The translations under genes were made by a program, and so were the position numbers. Below the pieces are notes generated by a model, which saw only the letters and a list, made by a program, of their open reading frames with translations, had not been told where the DNA came from and ran no database searches. 64,000 nt of DNA from CAVOXO01 sp963700425 (GTDB taxonomy: Bacteria; Actinomycetota; Acidimicrobiia; Acidimicrobiales; Microtrichaceae): positions 558,001-622,000 of the forward strand of contig CAVOXO010000001.1 of the NCBI GenBank assembly GCA_963700425.1, read 5' to 3'. This document shows positions 8,899 through 17,099 of this stretch, piece after piece (position 1 is the first letter of the stretch; every line of letters starts with the position of its first letter).

Positions 8899-9401
8899 CA
8901 GCAGCCCCCGCCGTCGTCGGAGTCGCTCCCGACGCTCGCGAATGCGGTGTCGCCGGAGGTGTCGGTGTCGCCGGTGGAACCCGGTGCGCAGCACGCCGCG
9001 CCGCTCTCGGCGCGTCGGGTCGAGGCCGACATCTGCTCGGCATCACCGGTCTTGACGTACCACTCCCACCTCGCGCCGTCGGGGTCGGTCACCCACGTCT
9101 CGGTCTTGGTGGCATAGCAGCAGGTGGTGTCCTCGACGCCGGTGGTCTCGAGGCCGGTGCCGCTCAGCCGCGACTCGGCGGCCCTCACCGCCTCGGCGGC
9201 GGTGGTTTCGACCCCGAGATGGTTCAGGGTGCCGCCGCCGTCGGGGGATTCGATGAGCACCAGCTTGAGCGGCGGTTCCGCGATCTCGAAGTTGGCATAG
9301 CCGGGCTTGCGTTTGGCGACCGGGGTGTCGAACAGGGTCGAGTAGAACTCGACGGCACGGTCGACGTCGGTCACGTTGAGAGCGAGCTGGACTCGGGACA
9401 T
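8895..9401 (-). CDS. arsI: ArsI/CadI family protein (VOC fold, organoarsenical or metal resistance)
   Basis: Vicinal-oxygen-chelate fold protein of the ArsI (C-As lyase) and CadI group. The start MSRVQLALNV and AKRKPGYANFEIA closely follow the mycobacterial CadI pattern. NHLGVE supplies a metal-binding His61, TTCCYA gives the paired Cys94-Cys95 that bind trivalent arsenic in ArsI, and WEW holds Glu113. An added C-terminal tail has two more Cys pairs (GAACCAPG and GGGCC), possibly an extra metal-binding arm. GGAGG precedes the ATG. It is the first gene of the acr3 operon and faces arsR. Whether it cleaves methylarsenite or only binds metal cannot be decided here. Confidence 0.88.
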   Translation of the reverse strand: MSRVQLALNVTDVDRAVEFYSTLFDTPVAKRKPGYANFEIAEPPLKLVLIESPDGGGTLNHLGVETTAAEAVRAAESRLSGTGLETTGVEDTTCCYATKTETWVTDPDGARWEWYVKTGDAEQMSASTRRAESGAACCAPGSTGDTDTSGDTAFASVGSDSDDGGGCC

Positions 9402-9448
9402 GGCTACCTCCGGGCGGTAGGATCATATTGATGAAGGTCGATGGAACC

Positions 9449-9476
9449 ATCGTAGCCATGTATTGATGAATGTCAA
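9449..9476 (-). promoter_or_regulatory. Promoter of the arsI-acr3 operon
   Basis: On the minus strand a perfect -35 TTGACA (9471-9476) is followed after 16 bases by TACGAT (9449-9454). The -10 is about 48 bases upstream of the arsI ATG. The -35 and most of the spacer lie inside the ArsR-type palindrome, so bound repressor would block RNA polymerase directly. Confidence 0.6.
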
Positions 9477-9481
9477 TACAT
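9458..9481. promoter_or_regulatory. ArsR operator: perfect 9-bp inverted repeat
   Basis: ATGTATTGA and TCAATACAT are perfect inverted arms separated by six bases. A weaker related half-site (TATTGATG) begins at 9427. The palindrome lies between the divergent arsR and arsI genes. It overlaps the arsI -35 box, and it ends 26 bases before the arsR start. The dyad has the size and AT-rich arms of SmtB/ArsR-family operators. Confidence 0.75.
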
Positions 9482-9507
9482 CGGGCGGCGAGTCGAACGG
9501 AGATCCC

Positions 9508-9837
9508 ATGAAGATGACATCGATCGAAGGGTGCTGCACACCCTTGTCGACGATCCTCGACGAGGACGACGCCACCGAGCTCGCCGAGCTCTTCAAGGCG
9601 CTGGCCGACCCCGCCCGGCTGCGGTTGCTGTCGCTGGTGGCAGGGTCTGCTGACGGCGAGGCGTGCGCGTGCGATCTCGTCGAGCCGCTGGGCCGATCGC
9701 AGCCGACCGTGTCGCACCACCTGTCGATGCTGGTCGACACCGGATTCCTCTCCCGGGAGAAGCGCGGCAAATGGGCCTGGTACCGGATCGCGCCCGAGCG
9801 CCTGGAACTGGTGCGCTCGACGCTCGCCCTAGAGTGA
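9508..9837 (+). CDS. arsR: ArsR-family metalloid-sensing repressor
   Basis: Winged-helix repressor that releases DNA when it binds arsenite. The 109-residue product has Cys9-Cys10 near the N-terminus and Cys53-x-Cys55 in ACACDL at the start of helix alpha-3. The recognition helix region is GRSQPTVSHHLSMLVDTGF. The combination of an N-terminal CC pair with an ACAC-type cysteine recalls the Corynebacterium glutamicum ArsR, where Cys15, Cys16 and Cys55 form the site. I use ATG 9508 because GGAG lies just upstream. Earlier in-frame starts would place the coding sequence inside the operator. Confidence 0.9.
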   Translation: MKMTSIEGCCTPLSTILDEDDATELAELFKALADPARLRLLSLVAGSADGEACACDLVEPLGRSQPTVSHHLSMLVDTGFLSREKRGKWAWYRIAPERLELVRSTLALE

Positions 9838-9841
9838 CAGC

Positions 9842-10144
9842 GTGTTCCGCCACGTCGTCATGTTCCGTTGGCAGACCGCCGTCACCAGAGAGGCCATCGC
9901 CCACCTCGAGACGGGTCTGGGCGATCTCCCCGGAGCCATCGACACCGTGCGCGCCTACCACTTCGGCCCCGACGTCGGACTCAACGATGCCAACTGGGAC
10001 TTCGTCGTCGTGGCGGACTTCGATGACCGCGACGGCTATCTGACCTACCGGGACCACGACGCCCACCAGCGGCTCATCACCGAACGTGTCGCACCGATCG
10101 TCGCCGAGCGGGCGGCGGTGCAGTTCGAGGCCGACCGCCCCTAG
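9842..10144 (+). CDS. Dabb-domain stress-responsive protein
   Basis: Small alpha/beta-barrel (Dabb) domain protein, 100 residues. The family pattern is visible: FRHVVMFRW at the start, a central WDFVVVADFDDRDGYLTY, and H-x2-H near residue 75. Such proteins are dimers; some act as stress proteins or as cyclases, so no reaction can be assigned. It begins at GTG four bases after arsR and may be co-transcribed with it. Confidence 0.8.
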   Translation: MFRHVVMFRWQTAVTREAIAHLETGLGDLPGAIDTVRAYHFGPDVGLNDANWDFVVVADFDDRDGYLTYRDHDAHQRLITERVAPIVAERAAVQFEADRP

Positions 10145-10168
10145 CGCTGGGACCGGCGCCGCTGTCGT

Positions 10169-11149
10169 TCACCGTAGACGGAGCAGCCGACGCGCGTTCT
10201 GGTCGAACCGGGCGGTCCTGGCGGGATCGGCATCGACATCCACGACGTCATCCCAGCCCGCGAAGTTGGTACCCGACACGATCCGGTCGTCACCGAACAT
10301 GTCGATGAGAGCACCCAGGGCGACAGGGCCTCCGAGATGTGCGTCCCACCAGATCCGCCGAAGGAGTCGCTCGACCGCTCCCTCGGGACGGAGTTCCTCG
10401 GTCGCCCACCCCCTGGTGCGCGCGGCATGGGCCATGCGCTCGGCCAGCATCACCGTCGCGCCGCCACCATGGGAGACACACACGTCGAGATCGGGGTGGC
10501 GGGACAGAACCCCGCCGAGCACCAGCGTGGCCACCGCGATCGTTTCCTCGTGGGCGAAACCCAGCCAGAGGTCGCCGTCGAAACGGGCCGGCCTGTCGTC
10601 GCGTCGTGGGGTGTCGATCCCGGCCGGAGCGGGATGGAAGAACAGTGGAACGTCGAGTTCGCAACACGCCGCGTAGAGCGGGTCGAGGGACGGGTCGTCG
10701 AGCGGTCGTCCGAGATCGGTGGCGACGTAGGCACCGGACAGGCCGAGCACCTGAATCGACCGGCGCAGTTCGGCGACGGCGGCCCGGGGATCCTGGGTGG
10801 GGAGCTGGGCGAGTCCGGCGAGACGGTGGCGATGGGCATCGACGACGGCGGCGAGGGCATCGTTGTGGAGTCGGCTGAAGGCAACGGCGTCGTCGGCGGC
10901 GATGTGGGCGAAGAACGTCAGCGGGTTGGGGGACAGGACGGCGAGATCGATGCCCCGCTCGTCCATGGAGGCCAGCCGCACGTCCACGTCCATGAACGGC
11001 GTTCCCCGATACCTCACCCCTTCGAGGGTGTAGCTGCCGACCCGGAAGGTCGGAGGTCGGCCCGGCTCGCCGTCATCGAGTTCGGGACCCAGGGGACCTG
11101 CCGCCCCGAGGGTCGCCTCCAGGACGACGTGGGCGTGGAGATCGATCAT
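10169..11149 (-). CDS. Amidohydrolase family 2 (ACMSD-like) metal-dependent hydrolase or decarboxylase
   Basis: TIM-barrel metalloenzyme of the amidohydrolase-2/ACMSD group, 326 residues. MIDLHAHVV supplies the first metal ligands His5 and His7. DVPLFFHPAP contains the next His, DLDVCVSHGGG the third, and SGTNFAGWDD near the C-terminus fits the position of the last acidic residue. Members hydrolyse or decarboxylate cyclic or aromatic substrates. It is the last gene of the six-gene minus-strand operon, 28 bases after the P450 gene. I start at ATG 11149; upstream sequence in frame is compositionally different. The substrate is unknown. Confidence 0.85.
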   Translation of the reverse strand: MIDLHAHVVLEATLGAAGPLGPELDDGEPGRPPTFRVGSYTLEGVRYRGTPFMDVDVRLASMDERGIDLAVLSPNPLTFFAHIAADDAVAFSRLHNDALAAVVDAHRHRLAGLAQLPTQDPRAAVAELRRSIQVLGLSGAYVATDLGRPLDDPSLDPLYAACCELDVPLFFHPAPAGIDTPRRDDRPARFDGDLWLGFAHEETIAVATLVLGGVLSRHPDLDVCVSHGGGATVMLAERMAHAARTRGWATEELRPEGAVERLLRRIWWDAHLGGPVALGALIDMFGDDRIVSGTNFAGWDDVVDVDADPARTARFDQNARRLLRLR

Positions 11150-11177
11150 CGGGTCGTCCCGGCGCGGTGCCGGCTCC

Positions 11178-12389
11178 TCACGTGGGGAACGCCACGGGAT
11201 ATCGGCCCCAGTAGCCGCGGGTGTTGTCGGGGTCGATGACGGGGGGATCGTCGGGGTCGGGACGGCCACCTGCATCGAGCACCGACCGGACCGCCACCGG
11301 AACGAGACCGAAGAGGTGATCCGGTCCCGGCTCATCGCCCATCGCGTCGATTCCGGCCGCGAGGTCCTGGCCGATGCAGGCATGCATCCCGAGCCCGAAG
11401 CTGAGCCCCCAGGGCGCGACCCCACGGGGCAGCTCGCGGGTCGGGTCGAAGGCATCGGCGTCGGCTCCGAACACCGAAGGGTCTCGGTTGACCGCCATCA
11501 GGTCGATCACGAGGCGTCCACCCGCCGGAACGCGAACGTCGCCCGACAGTTCGACGTCGTCGTCCGCCCATCGCATGGCGGTCGGGCTCGACGGCTGCAG
11601 CCGCACCGTTTCGTGGACGCACCTCTGGAGAAACGCCATGTCGCTGAGCGCCCGTTCGTGGTCGGCGGGGCGTTCCCGGGCCATCTCGAACACGTTGTGC
11701 AGGGTGCGCACGAATGCGGTGGCGCTGGTGTGGGCGCCGGCCAGCAGGAAGAAACATGTCTCGCGGAGCACGACGTCGTCGGGTAGGTGGAGGTCGTCGT
11801 CGTTCCTCAGCAGTGTCGTCAGCACGTCGCGGGGCAGGCCGGACTCCTCCAGTTCGCCGGCGGCGACCTCGGCCAACAGGGCCTGACGGCGACGGATCGA
11901 GGGGGTCAGGAACTCGACGTCGAAGCGGGCGAGAGCGTCAGCCACCTCGGCGCGTTTGGCCTCGCGGTCGCCCGTGTAGTGCGCCAGGGTGGCGCCTTCG
12001 ATGAACAGCATCATGTAGGAGTACAGATGCATGGTCTCGTCCGGCGTCCGCAGCGGGCGATCGACTCCCGCGGTGTACGCGGCGAGATTCATCATCATCT
12101 CGTGGCTGAGGCTGACCAACTCCGCCGATCCCCGTTCGATGTGAGGGGCCAGGGTCTCCCCGACGATCGGCGGGAACAACTCGCGTTCGTAGCGGGCATG
12201 GGTGTCCTTGCGGAACAGCCGGTTCTCCAGCCGCCGCCGCGCCCGATGGTCGTCGCCGTGGAGGTTGACCAGCACGTCGGCCATGACGACGTCACCCTCG
12301 TCGTAGAGGGCCTGACGGAGGTCCTTGCGGCGGTATGCCTCGCGGGCCTGTTCGTAGGTCGAGACGGTGACATCGTGGATCGGGCTCAT
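11178..12389 (-). CDS. Cytochrome P450
   Basis: Soluble bacterial P450, 403 residues, a heme monooxygenase needing separate ferredoxin partners; no ferredoxin gene is adjacent. The I-helix has AGAHTSAT (about 217-224) with the conserved acid-alcohol region altered to His-Thr. HETVRL gives the K-helix E260-x-x-R263. FGLGMHACIG gives heme-ligating Cys338. The AGAHT in place of the common AGxDT/AGxET may alter proton delivery. ATG 12389 is preceded by AGAGGGA and overlaps the stop of the ThuA-like gene (ATGA). It lies in an operon of oxygenase, reductase and hydrolase genes, suggesting ring or side-chain oxidation of a small organic compound. Confidence 0.92.
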   Translation of the reverse strand: MSPIHDVTVSTYEQAREAYRRKDLRQALYDEGDVVMADVLVNLHGDDHRARRRLENRLFRKDTHARYERELFPPIVGETLAPHIERGSAELVSLSHEMMMNLAAYTAGVDRPLRTPDETMHLYSYMMLFIEGATLAHYTGDREAKRAEVADALARFDVEFLTPSIRRRQALLAEVAAGELEESGLPRDVLTTLLRNDDDLHLPDDVVLRETCFFLLAGAHTSATAFVRTLHNVFEMARERPADHERALSDMAFLQRCVHETVRLQPSSPTAMRWADDDVELSGDVRVPAGGRLVIDLMAVNRDPSVFGADADAFDPTRELPRGVAPWGLSFGLGMHACIGQDLAAGIDAMGDEPGPDHLFGLVPVAVRSVLDAGGRPDPDDPPVIDPDNTRGYWGRYPVAFPT

Positions 12390-13121
12390 GTCGTTCCCTC
12401 TGTGGGAGTCGGTGGCGCGTCGGATCGAGGAGAGGATCTCGTCGCCCACCTGACGCCTCGACGGAGGATCTCACGGTGGACGGGATGGTCGAAGGATCGG
12501 ACGTCGTGGCCCAACAGATCGGTCACCACCCGACCACGGCCGAGCGGGCGGGCCCACAGGAGCGGGTGGGTGGCTCCACCGTGTCGGCGTCGTGAGCAGC
12601 GGTTCGACATCGGGCTCCACCGTGAGGAACCCGTACGCCTCGTCGACGATGTCGAAGTCGTCGAGCCCTTCCGTGATCGGGTGGAGGTGTCCGCTGTCGG
12701 TGACGGCGACCTCGACGTCGCCGATCGGGGGATGCGACGAGCGGTCCCATTGCCACGCCGCCCCCACCGCCGAGGTCCACAGCGGCTGGGCATCGAAACA
12801 GATGACGGCCGCGTGGAGCGCGAGGAGGGCCCCGCCGCTCGTGACGTGATCGACGACGGCTCGGGCGTCCACGCCCGACAGCTCATAGGCCCACTCGTCG
12901 CGCAGGGGTGCGTGCCGGTCGGCGTCCATCTTCCAGCGGAGGGTGTTGAACGTGAGCAGGTCCCAGTCCGAACCAGGGTCGGACAACGCGGCGACCGCCT
13001 CTCCGGGATCATCGGTGACCGTCGAGTGGACGCCGATGCCGGCCAGCAGATCGACGAGTTCGCCCGTCGTCGAGCCGAAGTCGTGGAGAGGGCCACCGGT
13101 GAGGACGAGATTGGTGATCAT
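12386..13121 (-). CDS. ThuA-like domain protein, one apparent frameshift
   Basis: Member of the ThuA-like (class I glutamine amidotransferase-like fold) family seen in sugar and secondary metabolism; its reaction is unclear. MITNLVLTGGPLHDF starts the fold, and GGALLALHAA and HPITEGLDDFDIVDEAY are family blocks. After LTTPT the frame shifts by +1 (about 12579-12590) into GGATHPLLWARPLGRG and SFDHPVHREILRRGV, the typical C-terminus. Corrected length is about 244 residues. Start and stop overlap the neighbouring genes by four bases each, which supports a single intact gene with one extra base in the assembly. Confidence 0.8.
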
Positions 13122-13927
13122 CGGCGCGGGGGTCGGTCGGTCGGGCCGACCGAATCGACCGAGAGTGGGCGGGGGAGCGTCCCGATGACACTGGAGGTCA
13201 CCCCACCGTCGACGAGCAACTCGGTGCCGTTGACGTATGCGGCAGCTCCCGAGAGGAGGAAGAGGACGACACCGGCGACGTCGGCCGCGGTGCCGAGCCG
13301 GCCCAGCGGCACCGCTCCGGCCCGCCGCTCGCGGATCTCTCCGTCGGCGTAGATCGGTTCGGACATCCCCGCGTCGATGAGGCCGGGTGCCACCGCGTTG
13401 CAGCGGATGCCGTGGGGACCCCATTCCAGCGCCATCTGTCGGGTCAGCAGGGCAACGGCGGCCTTGGTCGCACCGTACGCTCCGGCGTTGGGGCCCGGCT
13501 CCACGCCGTTCATCGAGGTGACGGTGACGATCGACCCACCGGCGCCCGCCTCGATCTGGCGGCGGGCCACCGCCCGGGCGGTGAGGAACGTTCCGGTGAG
13601 GTTCACGTCGACGACGGCGCGCCACTCCTCGACGGACAACTGCGTCAGCGGGCCGAAGCGCACGATGCCGGCGTTGCAGACCACACCGGTCGGTGCCGGC
13701 GATCCGGTGGCCTCGGCGAAGCGATCGAGCGCGGAGTCGACGTCGGACTCGACCGCGACGTCGGCCGCCAGGGCCACCGCGTCCCACCGATGTCGGTCGC
13801 CACCCGAGCGGCCGCACCGGCGTCGCGATCGAGAACGCCGACCGTCCACCCGGAGTCGGCTGCGGTCCGGCGCGATGGCTGCGCCCAGACCGCTGCCCGC
13901 TCCGCTGACGACGAGCGATCCGGTCAT
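13118..13927 (-). CDS. Short-chain dehydrogenase/reductase, two compensating frameshifts
   Basis: NAD(P)-dependent classical SDR, about 269 residues after correction. The nucleotide-binding GAGSGLGAAIA is at residues 9-19, CNAG near 90, catalytic Ser in VTVTSMNG, and YGATK gives Tyr and Lys. The segment after AAIA is in the +1 frame (TAADSGWTVGVLDRDAGAAA) and returns at DAVALAAD. One extra base at about 13867-13872 and one missing base in a G run at about 13782-13786 explain this. The ATG overlaps the amidohydrolase stop and its stop overlaps the ThuA-like start. It probably oxidises or reduces an alcohol or ketone intermediate of the operon's pathway. Confidence 0.87.
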   Translation of the reverse strand: MTGSLVVSGAGSGLGAAIAPDRSRLRVDGRRSRSRRRCGRSGGDRHRWDAVALAADVAVESDVDSALDRFAEATGSPAPTGVVCNAGIVRFGPLTQLSVEEWRAVVDVNLTGTFLTARAVARRQIEAGAGGSIVTVTSMNGVEPGPNAGAYGATKAAVALLTRQMALEWGPHGIRCNAVAPGLIDAGMSEPIYADGEIRERRAGAVPLGRLGTAADVAGVVLFLLSGAAAYVNGTELLVDGGVTSSVIGTLPRPLSVDSVGPTDRPPRR

Positions 13928-15261
13928 CGGCCGGCCACGTCGCGCGTCAGGAGCTCCCTCGACCACAGGCCGACCTTCTCGCCGGGAAGGGGACGGCGTT
14001 GCGGCCACTCCCGGTCCAGGTCGACCTGGCGGCCGGCGGAGATCACGTGACGCAGACGGGAGCGGTCACCGAGGATCGTGATGTCGGCGGTGGGGTCGCC
14101 GTCGATCACGATGAGGTCGGCCGCCGCCCCCTCGGCGACGACGCCGATCGTCCCCGACTCCATTCGCAGGGCGAGTGCTCCGTTGTGGGTCGCGCAGCGG
14201 ATGGCGTCGAGCGGCGAGAGGCCGATCTCGGTCACGAAGAGCTCGATCTCCTTCGCGTGCCAGTGGCCATAGGGGGTGAGGGAGAACCCGCTCTCCGAAC
14301 CGCACAACAACGGCACCCCGGCGTCGTGTGCCCGGCGCAGCATCGAGGCGGTCGCGGCGATCTCACCACGGAAGATGTCCACCTGGGTGGTCATGGCGCC
14401 GACCTTCGACCCGTGGTCGGCCAGGTTGGCCAGAAAGGTGAAGGTCGGGGCGATGGCACAACCCGCCTCGACGACCGCCTCCAGCGCGGCGTCGTCGATA
14501 TGGCTGGCGTGGAGGATCAGATCGATGCCGGCCTCGGCAGCCATGCGTGTCGAGGCCGCGTTGCGGCAATGGGCGATGGTCGGCGTGTCGAGGTCGTGGG
14601 CGGTGTCGGTGACGGCCCGCAACTCGTCGAGGGTCCACACGCTGAGCTCACCGGCATGACGGGGGATCGATCCGGTCACGTGGATCTTGATCCAGTCCGC
14701 TCCGTACTTGATCTGCTGGCGGGTCACCCGAACCATCTCGTCTCGGTCCCTCACCACCTGGGCGTACCCGACCGTCCCTTCGTCGGGGATGAGTCGCCCG
14801 GCGGTTCCACCGGCTGCAGTGAGCAGGGCATTCATCCCTGCGGTCATCCGGGGCCCCTCCACCAGGCCCGCGTCGATGGCATCCCGCAGGGCAGGACCGA
14901 GGTTCCACAGGCAGTCGGCGTCGAGGAAGCCGGTGACTCCGGCCAACAGGAGCTTCTGGACGTTGAACGCGGCCAGGAGGGCCGAGGTCGACTGGTCGCG
15001 GTGGAAGAACAGCTCGTCGTTGCTCGATGGTTCGCCGAACGTGATGTGACAGTGGGCGTCGATGAGACCGGGCATGACCGTGAGGCCCGACGCATCGATC
15101 CGGTGGACCGCCGCCCCCAGCGCCATGGCCTGCGAGGTGGCGTCGGGGCCGCACGCCTCGATGACCCCGTCGCGGACGAGGACGTCGGTGCCGGCCTCGG
15201 GGGAGTCGCCGTTGCCGGCGATGACCGTGCCACCCTCGATCAGCAGGGTGCTCGGCGACAT
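13924..15261 (-). CDS. Amidohydrolase (imidazolonepropionase-like, COG1228 type)
   Basis: Metal-dependent hydrolase of the amidohydrolase superfamily, 445 residues. VMPGLIDAHCHITFG carries the HxH metal motif. The carboxylated lysine is probably in ADWIKIHVTG; IAHCRNA and LILHASH supply further His ligands, and CGSESG the region of the final acidic ligand. The C-terminal AAADLIVIDGDPTADI is the usual beta-sandwich return. Such enzymes cleave C-N bonds of cyclic amides, carbamates or Xaa-Pro dipeptides. It is the second gene of the operon and is coupled on both sides by overlapping codons (TGATG upstream, ATGA downstream). Confidence 0.88.
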   Translation of the reverse strand: MSPSTLLIEGGTVIAGNGDSPEAGTDVLVRDGVIEACGPDATSQAMALGAAVHRIDASGLTVMPGLIDAHCHITFGEPSSNDELFFHRDQSTSALLAAFNVQKLLLAGVTGFLDADCLWNLGPALRDAIDAGLVEGPRMTAGMNALLTAAGGTAGRLIPDEGTVGYAQVVRDRDEMVRVTRQQIKYGADWIKIHVTGSIPRHAGELSVWTLDELRAVTDTAHDLDTPTIAHCRNAASTRMAAEAGIDLILHASHIDDAALEAVVEAGCAIAPTFTFLANLADHGSKVGAMTTQVDIFRGEIAATASMLRRAHDAGVPLLCGSESGFSLTPYGHWHAKEIELFVTEIGLSPLDAIRCATHNGALALRMESGTIGVVAEGAAADLIVIDGDPTADITILGDRSRLRHVISAGRQVDLDREWPQRRPLPGEKVGLWSRELLTRDVAGR

Positions 15262-16979
15262 CAGGCCCGCCCGGCCGCCTCGTCGCACTCGGCCGCCACC
15301 TCTCGGATGGACGCGTGGAACTCCTCGGGAACCGAGGCCATCGCCTCGTCTCCGAGCTCGCTCGAGAACGACAGCCGCTCGGCGTCGGCGAGTTCGTGGA
15401 GTGCCGGCATCCATGCGGAGTGGAGAATCAGCGGGACCTGCTGTCGGTTGGTGCCCGCCAGGGTCGCCACCGGCCCGGCCGAGACGTCGGCCGCGTCGAA
15501 CACGTCGACCCGGAAGCCGTTGTCGTTGCAGACCGGCTGCACCACGTACCCGTCGTGGCCTCCCGCCTCGCCGCCCGAGTAGCTCCCCGGGGCGGCGCCC
15601 CGCGGTGCGAAAGCCGGGGACGTGATGTGATCGGAGAGGTCGCGGTACTCCCACCGGGCGGTGAGCTCCATGCTGCCCCGTCGGAACGAACACAGCGCAC
15701 CGGGAGTCTCCTCGCGGACCGCATCGAGATCGATCCGTCCCTCGTACATCTCGGCGGCACGCCGGCTGATGTTCCCGGGTCGACAGCCCTGATAGGTCAC
15801 GTGGTGCAGCGTCGGCGCCGACATCCCCTCCACGCTCCAGTCCATGGCGGACAGCTGGAGGTTGAAGGCCCAGTCCTCCTTGAAGGTCCCCTTCTCGATG
15901 ACCTTGCCCGCGGCGGGGTCGAAGACCACCTCGGTGATCGTCTCGGGCGCCATCGCCATGTTGTAGAGGCCGACGACGGCGGGGTCGACCGGGTTGCCGT
16001 TCACGTCGAGGTCGTCAGGTCGCATGTAGAGACCCAGATCCATGAGGTCCATTCCCTCCCACACGACCGACACCCCGTCGGTGTCCTCCCAGCGGGCGTA
16101 GTAGTGGCCGGTCGGCGGCGCCATGGTGAAACAGACCGGCTTCACCGGCGTTCCCGACGGCAGTCCCTCGAGCTGTTCCTTGCGGACCAACCACACGGGA
16201 ACTTCCTCGTCGACGGTGAGGGTGCGCTCGCCTCCCATCATCTCGTCGGGGTCGGCCTTGAAGTTCCCCGAATCACAGACGATCACCCAGTCGCGGGTCT
16301 GGCTGACCGTGTGGATGGAACCACCGAACGACACCCCCTCCAGCGGCCAGTGCTGCACCCGTGTTCCGTCGTGGCGGTCCCAGCGGACGATCGAGGGGCG
16401 CATGCCGAACGTGGGCTCCATGACGGGTTCGAGCTTCACGGTCCACAGGCAGTCCCGCTCGGGGTCGGCGACGGGGTGGGCGGACGAGAACAGGAACGGC
16501 AGGACGCCGCCCATGGGCATCGAACTGCCGCCCCAGCTGTCGACGTGTCCGACCTCGGCGACGAACTCGAGAGTCTCGGGGTGGAGTTCGACGGGTCGGC
16601 CCGCGTCCCATGTCGTGAACAGGCGGTTGCCCCACGGCAGGGGAGCGGTGTTGGAGGCGTTGGGGGGGCCGAACGGCGAGAGGTATCCGATGGGGCCGGT
16701 CGTGAACTGCTCGGGGTGGCGGTTGAAGAGCCGCTTGCCGGGAGTCTCGATCGAACGGCTCTGCCACGCGAATCGGCCCGGCGCCGCTCCACGGGCGCCC
16801 TGCTCCAGGGAGAGCCGGCAGATCGCGCCCCAGTCGAAGATGGCATAGGGCAGGTTGTGGCTGTTCTGGGGACTCGAGAACACGACGTCGCCGCCGATGT
16901 CGGCTGGCCACGTGCCGGCGACGACCTCCAGTTCGAAGTCCTGGTGAGGAGCGCTGGACAGCGATGACGGTACGGGCAT
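15261..16979 (-). CDS. Carotenoid cleavage oxygenase-like (RPE65 fold) protein
   Basis: 572-residue protein with the layout of carotenoid/lignostilbene cleavage oxygenases, non-heme iron enzymes with four His ligands on a seven-bladed propeller. Candidate ligands are His168 (SSAHPVAD), His223 (GGSIHTVSQT), a His in LHHVTYQG, and the last in LILHSAWMP near the C-terminus. Overall similarity to the classic family seems modest, so the exact cleavage reaction (C=C of a stilbene, carotenoid or other compound) is open. AGGGGGG precedes the ATG. It heads the six-gene operon and faces a Rieske oxygenase gene across nested dyads. A second protein of the same type ends at the right edge of this window. 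Confidence 0.72.
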   Translation of the reverse strand: MPVPSSLSSAPHQDFELEVVAGTWPADIGGDVVFSSPQNSHNLPYAIFDWGAICRLSLEQGARGAAPGRFAWQSRSIETPGKRLFNRHPEQFTTGPIGYLSPFGPPNASNTAPLPWGNRLFTTWDAGRPVELHPETLEFVAEVGHVDSWGGSSMPMGGVLPFLFSSAHPVADPERDCLWTVKLEPVMEPTFGMRPSIVRWDRHDGTRVQHWPLEGVSFGGSIHTVSQTRDWVIVCDSGNFKADPDEMMGGERTLTVDEEVPVWLVRKEQLEGLPSGTPVKPVCFTMAPPTGHYYARWEDTDGVSVVWEGMDLMDLGLYMRPDDLDVNGNPVDPAVVGLYNMAMAPETITEVVFDPAAGKVIEKGTFKEDWAFNLQLSAMDWSVEGMSAPTLHHVTYQGCRPGNISRRAAEMYEGRIDLDAVREETPGALCSFRRGSMELTARWEYRDLSDHITSPAFAPRGAAPGSYSGGEAGGHDGYVVQPVCNDNGFRVDVFDAADVSAGPVATLAGTNRQQVPLILHSAWMPALHELADAERLSFSSELGDEAMASVPEEFHASIREVAAECDEAAGRA

Positions 16980-16996
16980 GGGATCCCCCCTGGGTC

Positions 16997-17033
16997 GTCC
17001 GCTAGGTTTACGGTGTTAAGTAACATAGCGGAC
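16997..17033. promoter_or_regulatory. Nested inverted repeats in a divergent promoter (candidate TetR operator)
   Basis: An outer perfect pair GTCCGCTA (16997-17004) and TAGCGGAC (17026-17033) encloses an inner dyad TGTTA-AG-TAACA (17014-17025). Both lie in the 120-base gap between the divergent oxygenase genes, in an AT-richer stretch. The nearby TetR gene at 19166 is the obvious candidate ligand, but binding is only inferred. Confidence 0.55.
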
Positions 17034-17099
17034 GTGTCGGAGTGACGGCCCGTTCGCCGGGCCGACCACCCGATGCGGCCACTGACAGGGGGACGACAC

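Noticed and set aside
9463..9507. Upstream TTG or ATG starts for arsR
   Set aside because: They fall inside the operator palindrome and lack a ribosome site; ATG 9508 has GGAG at the right spacing.
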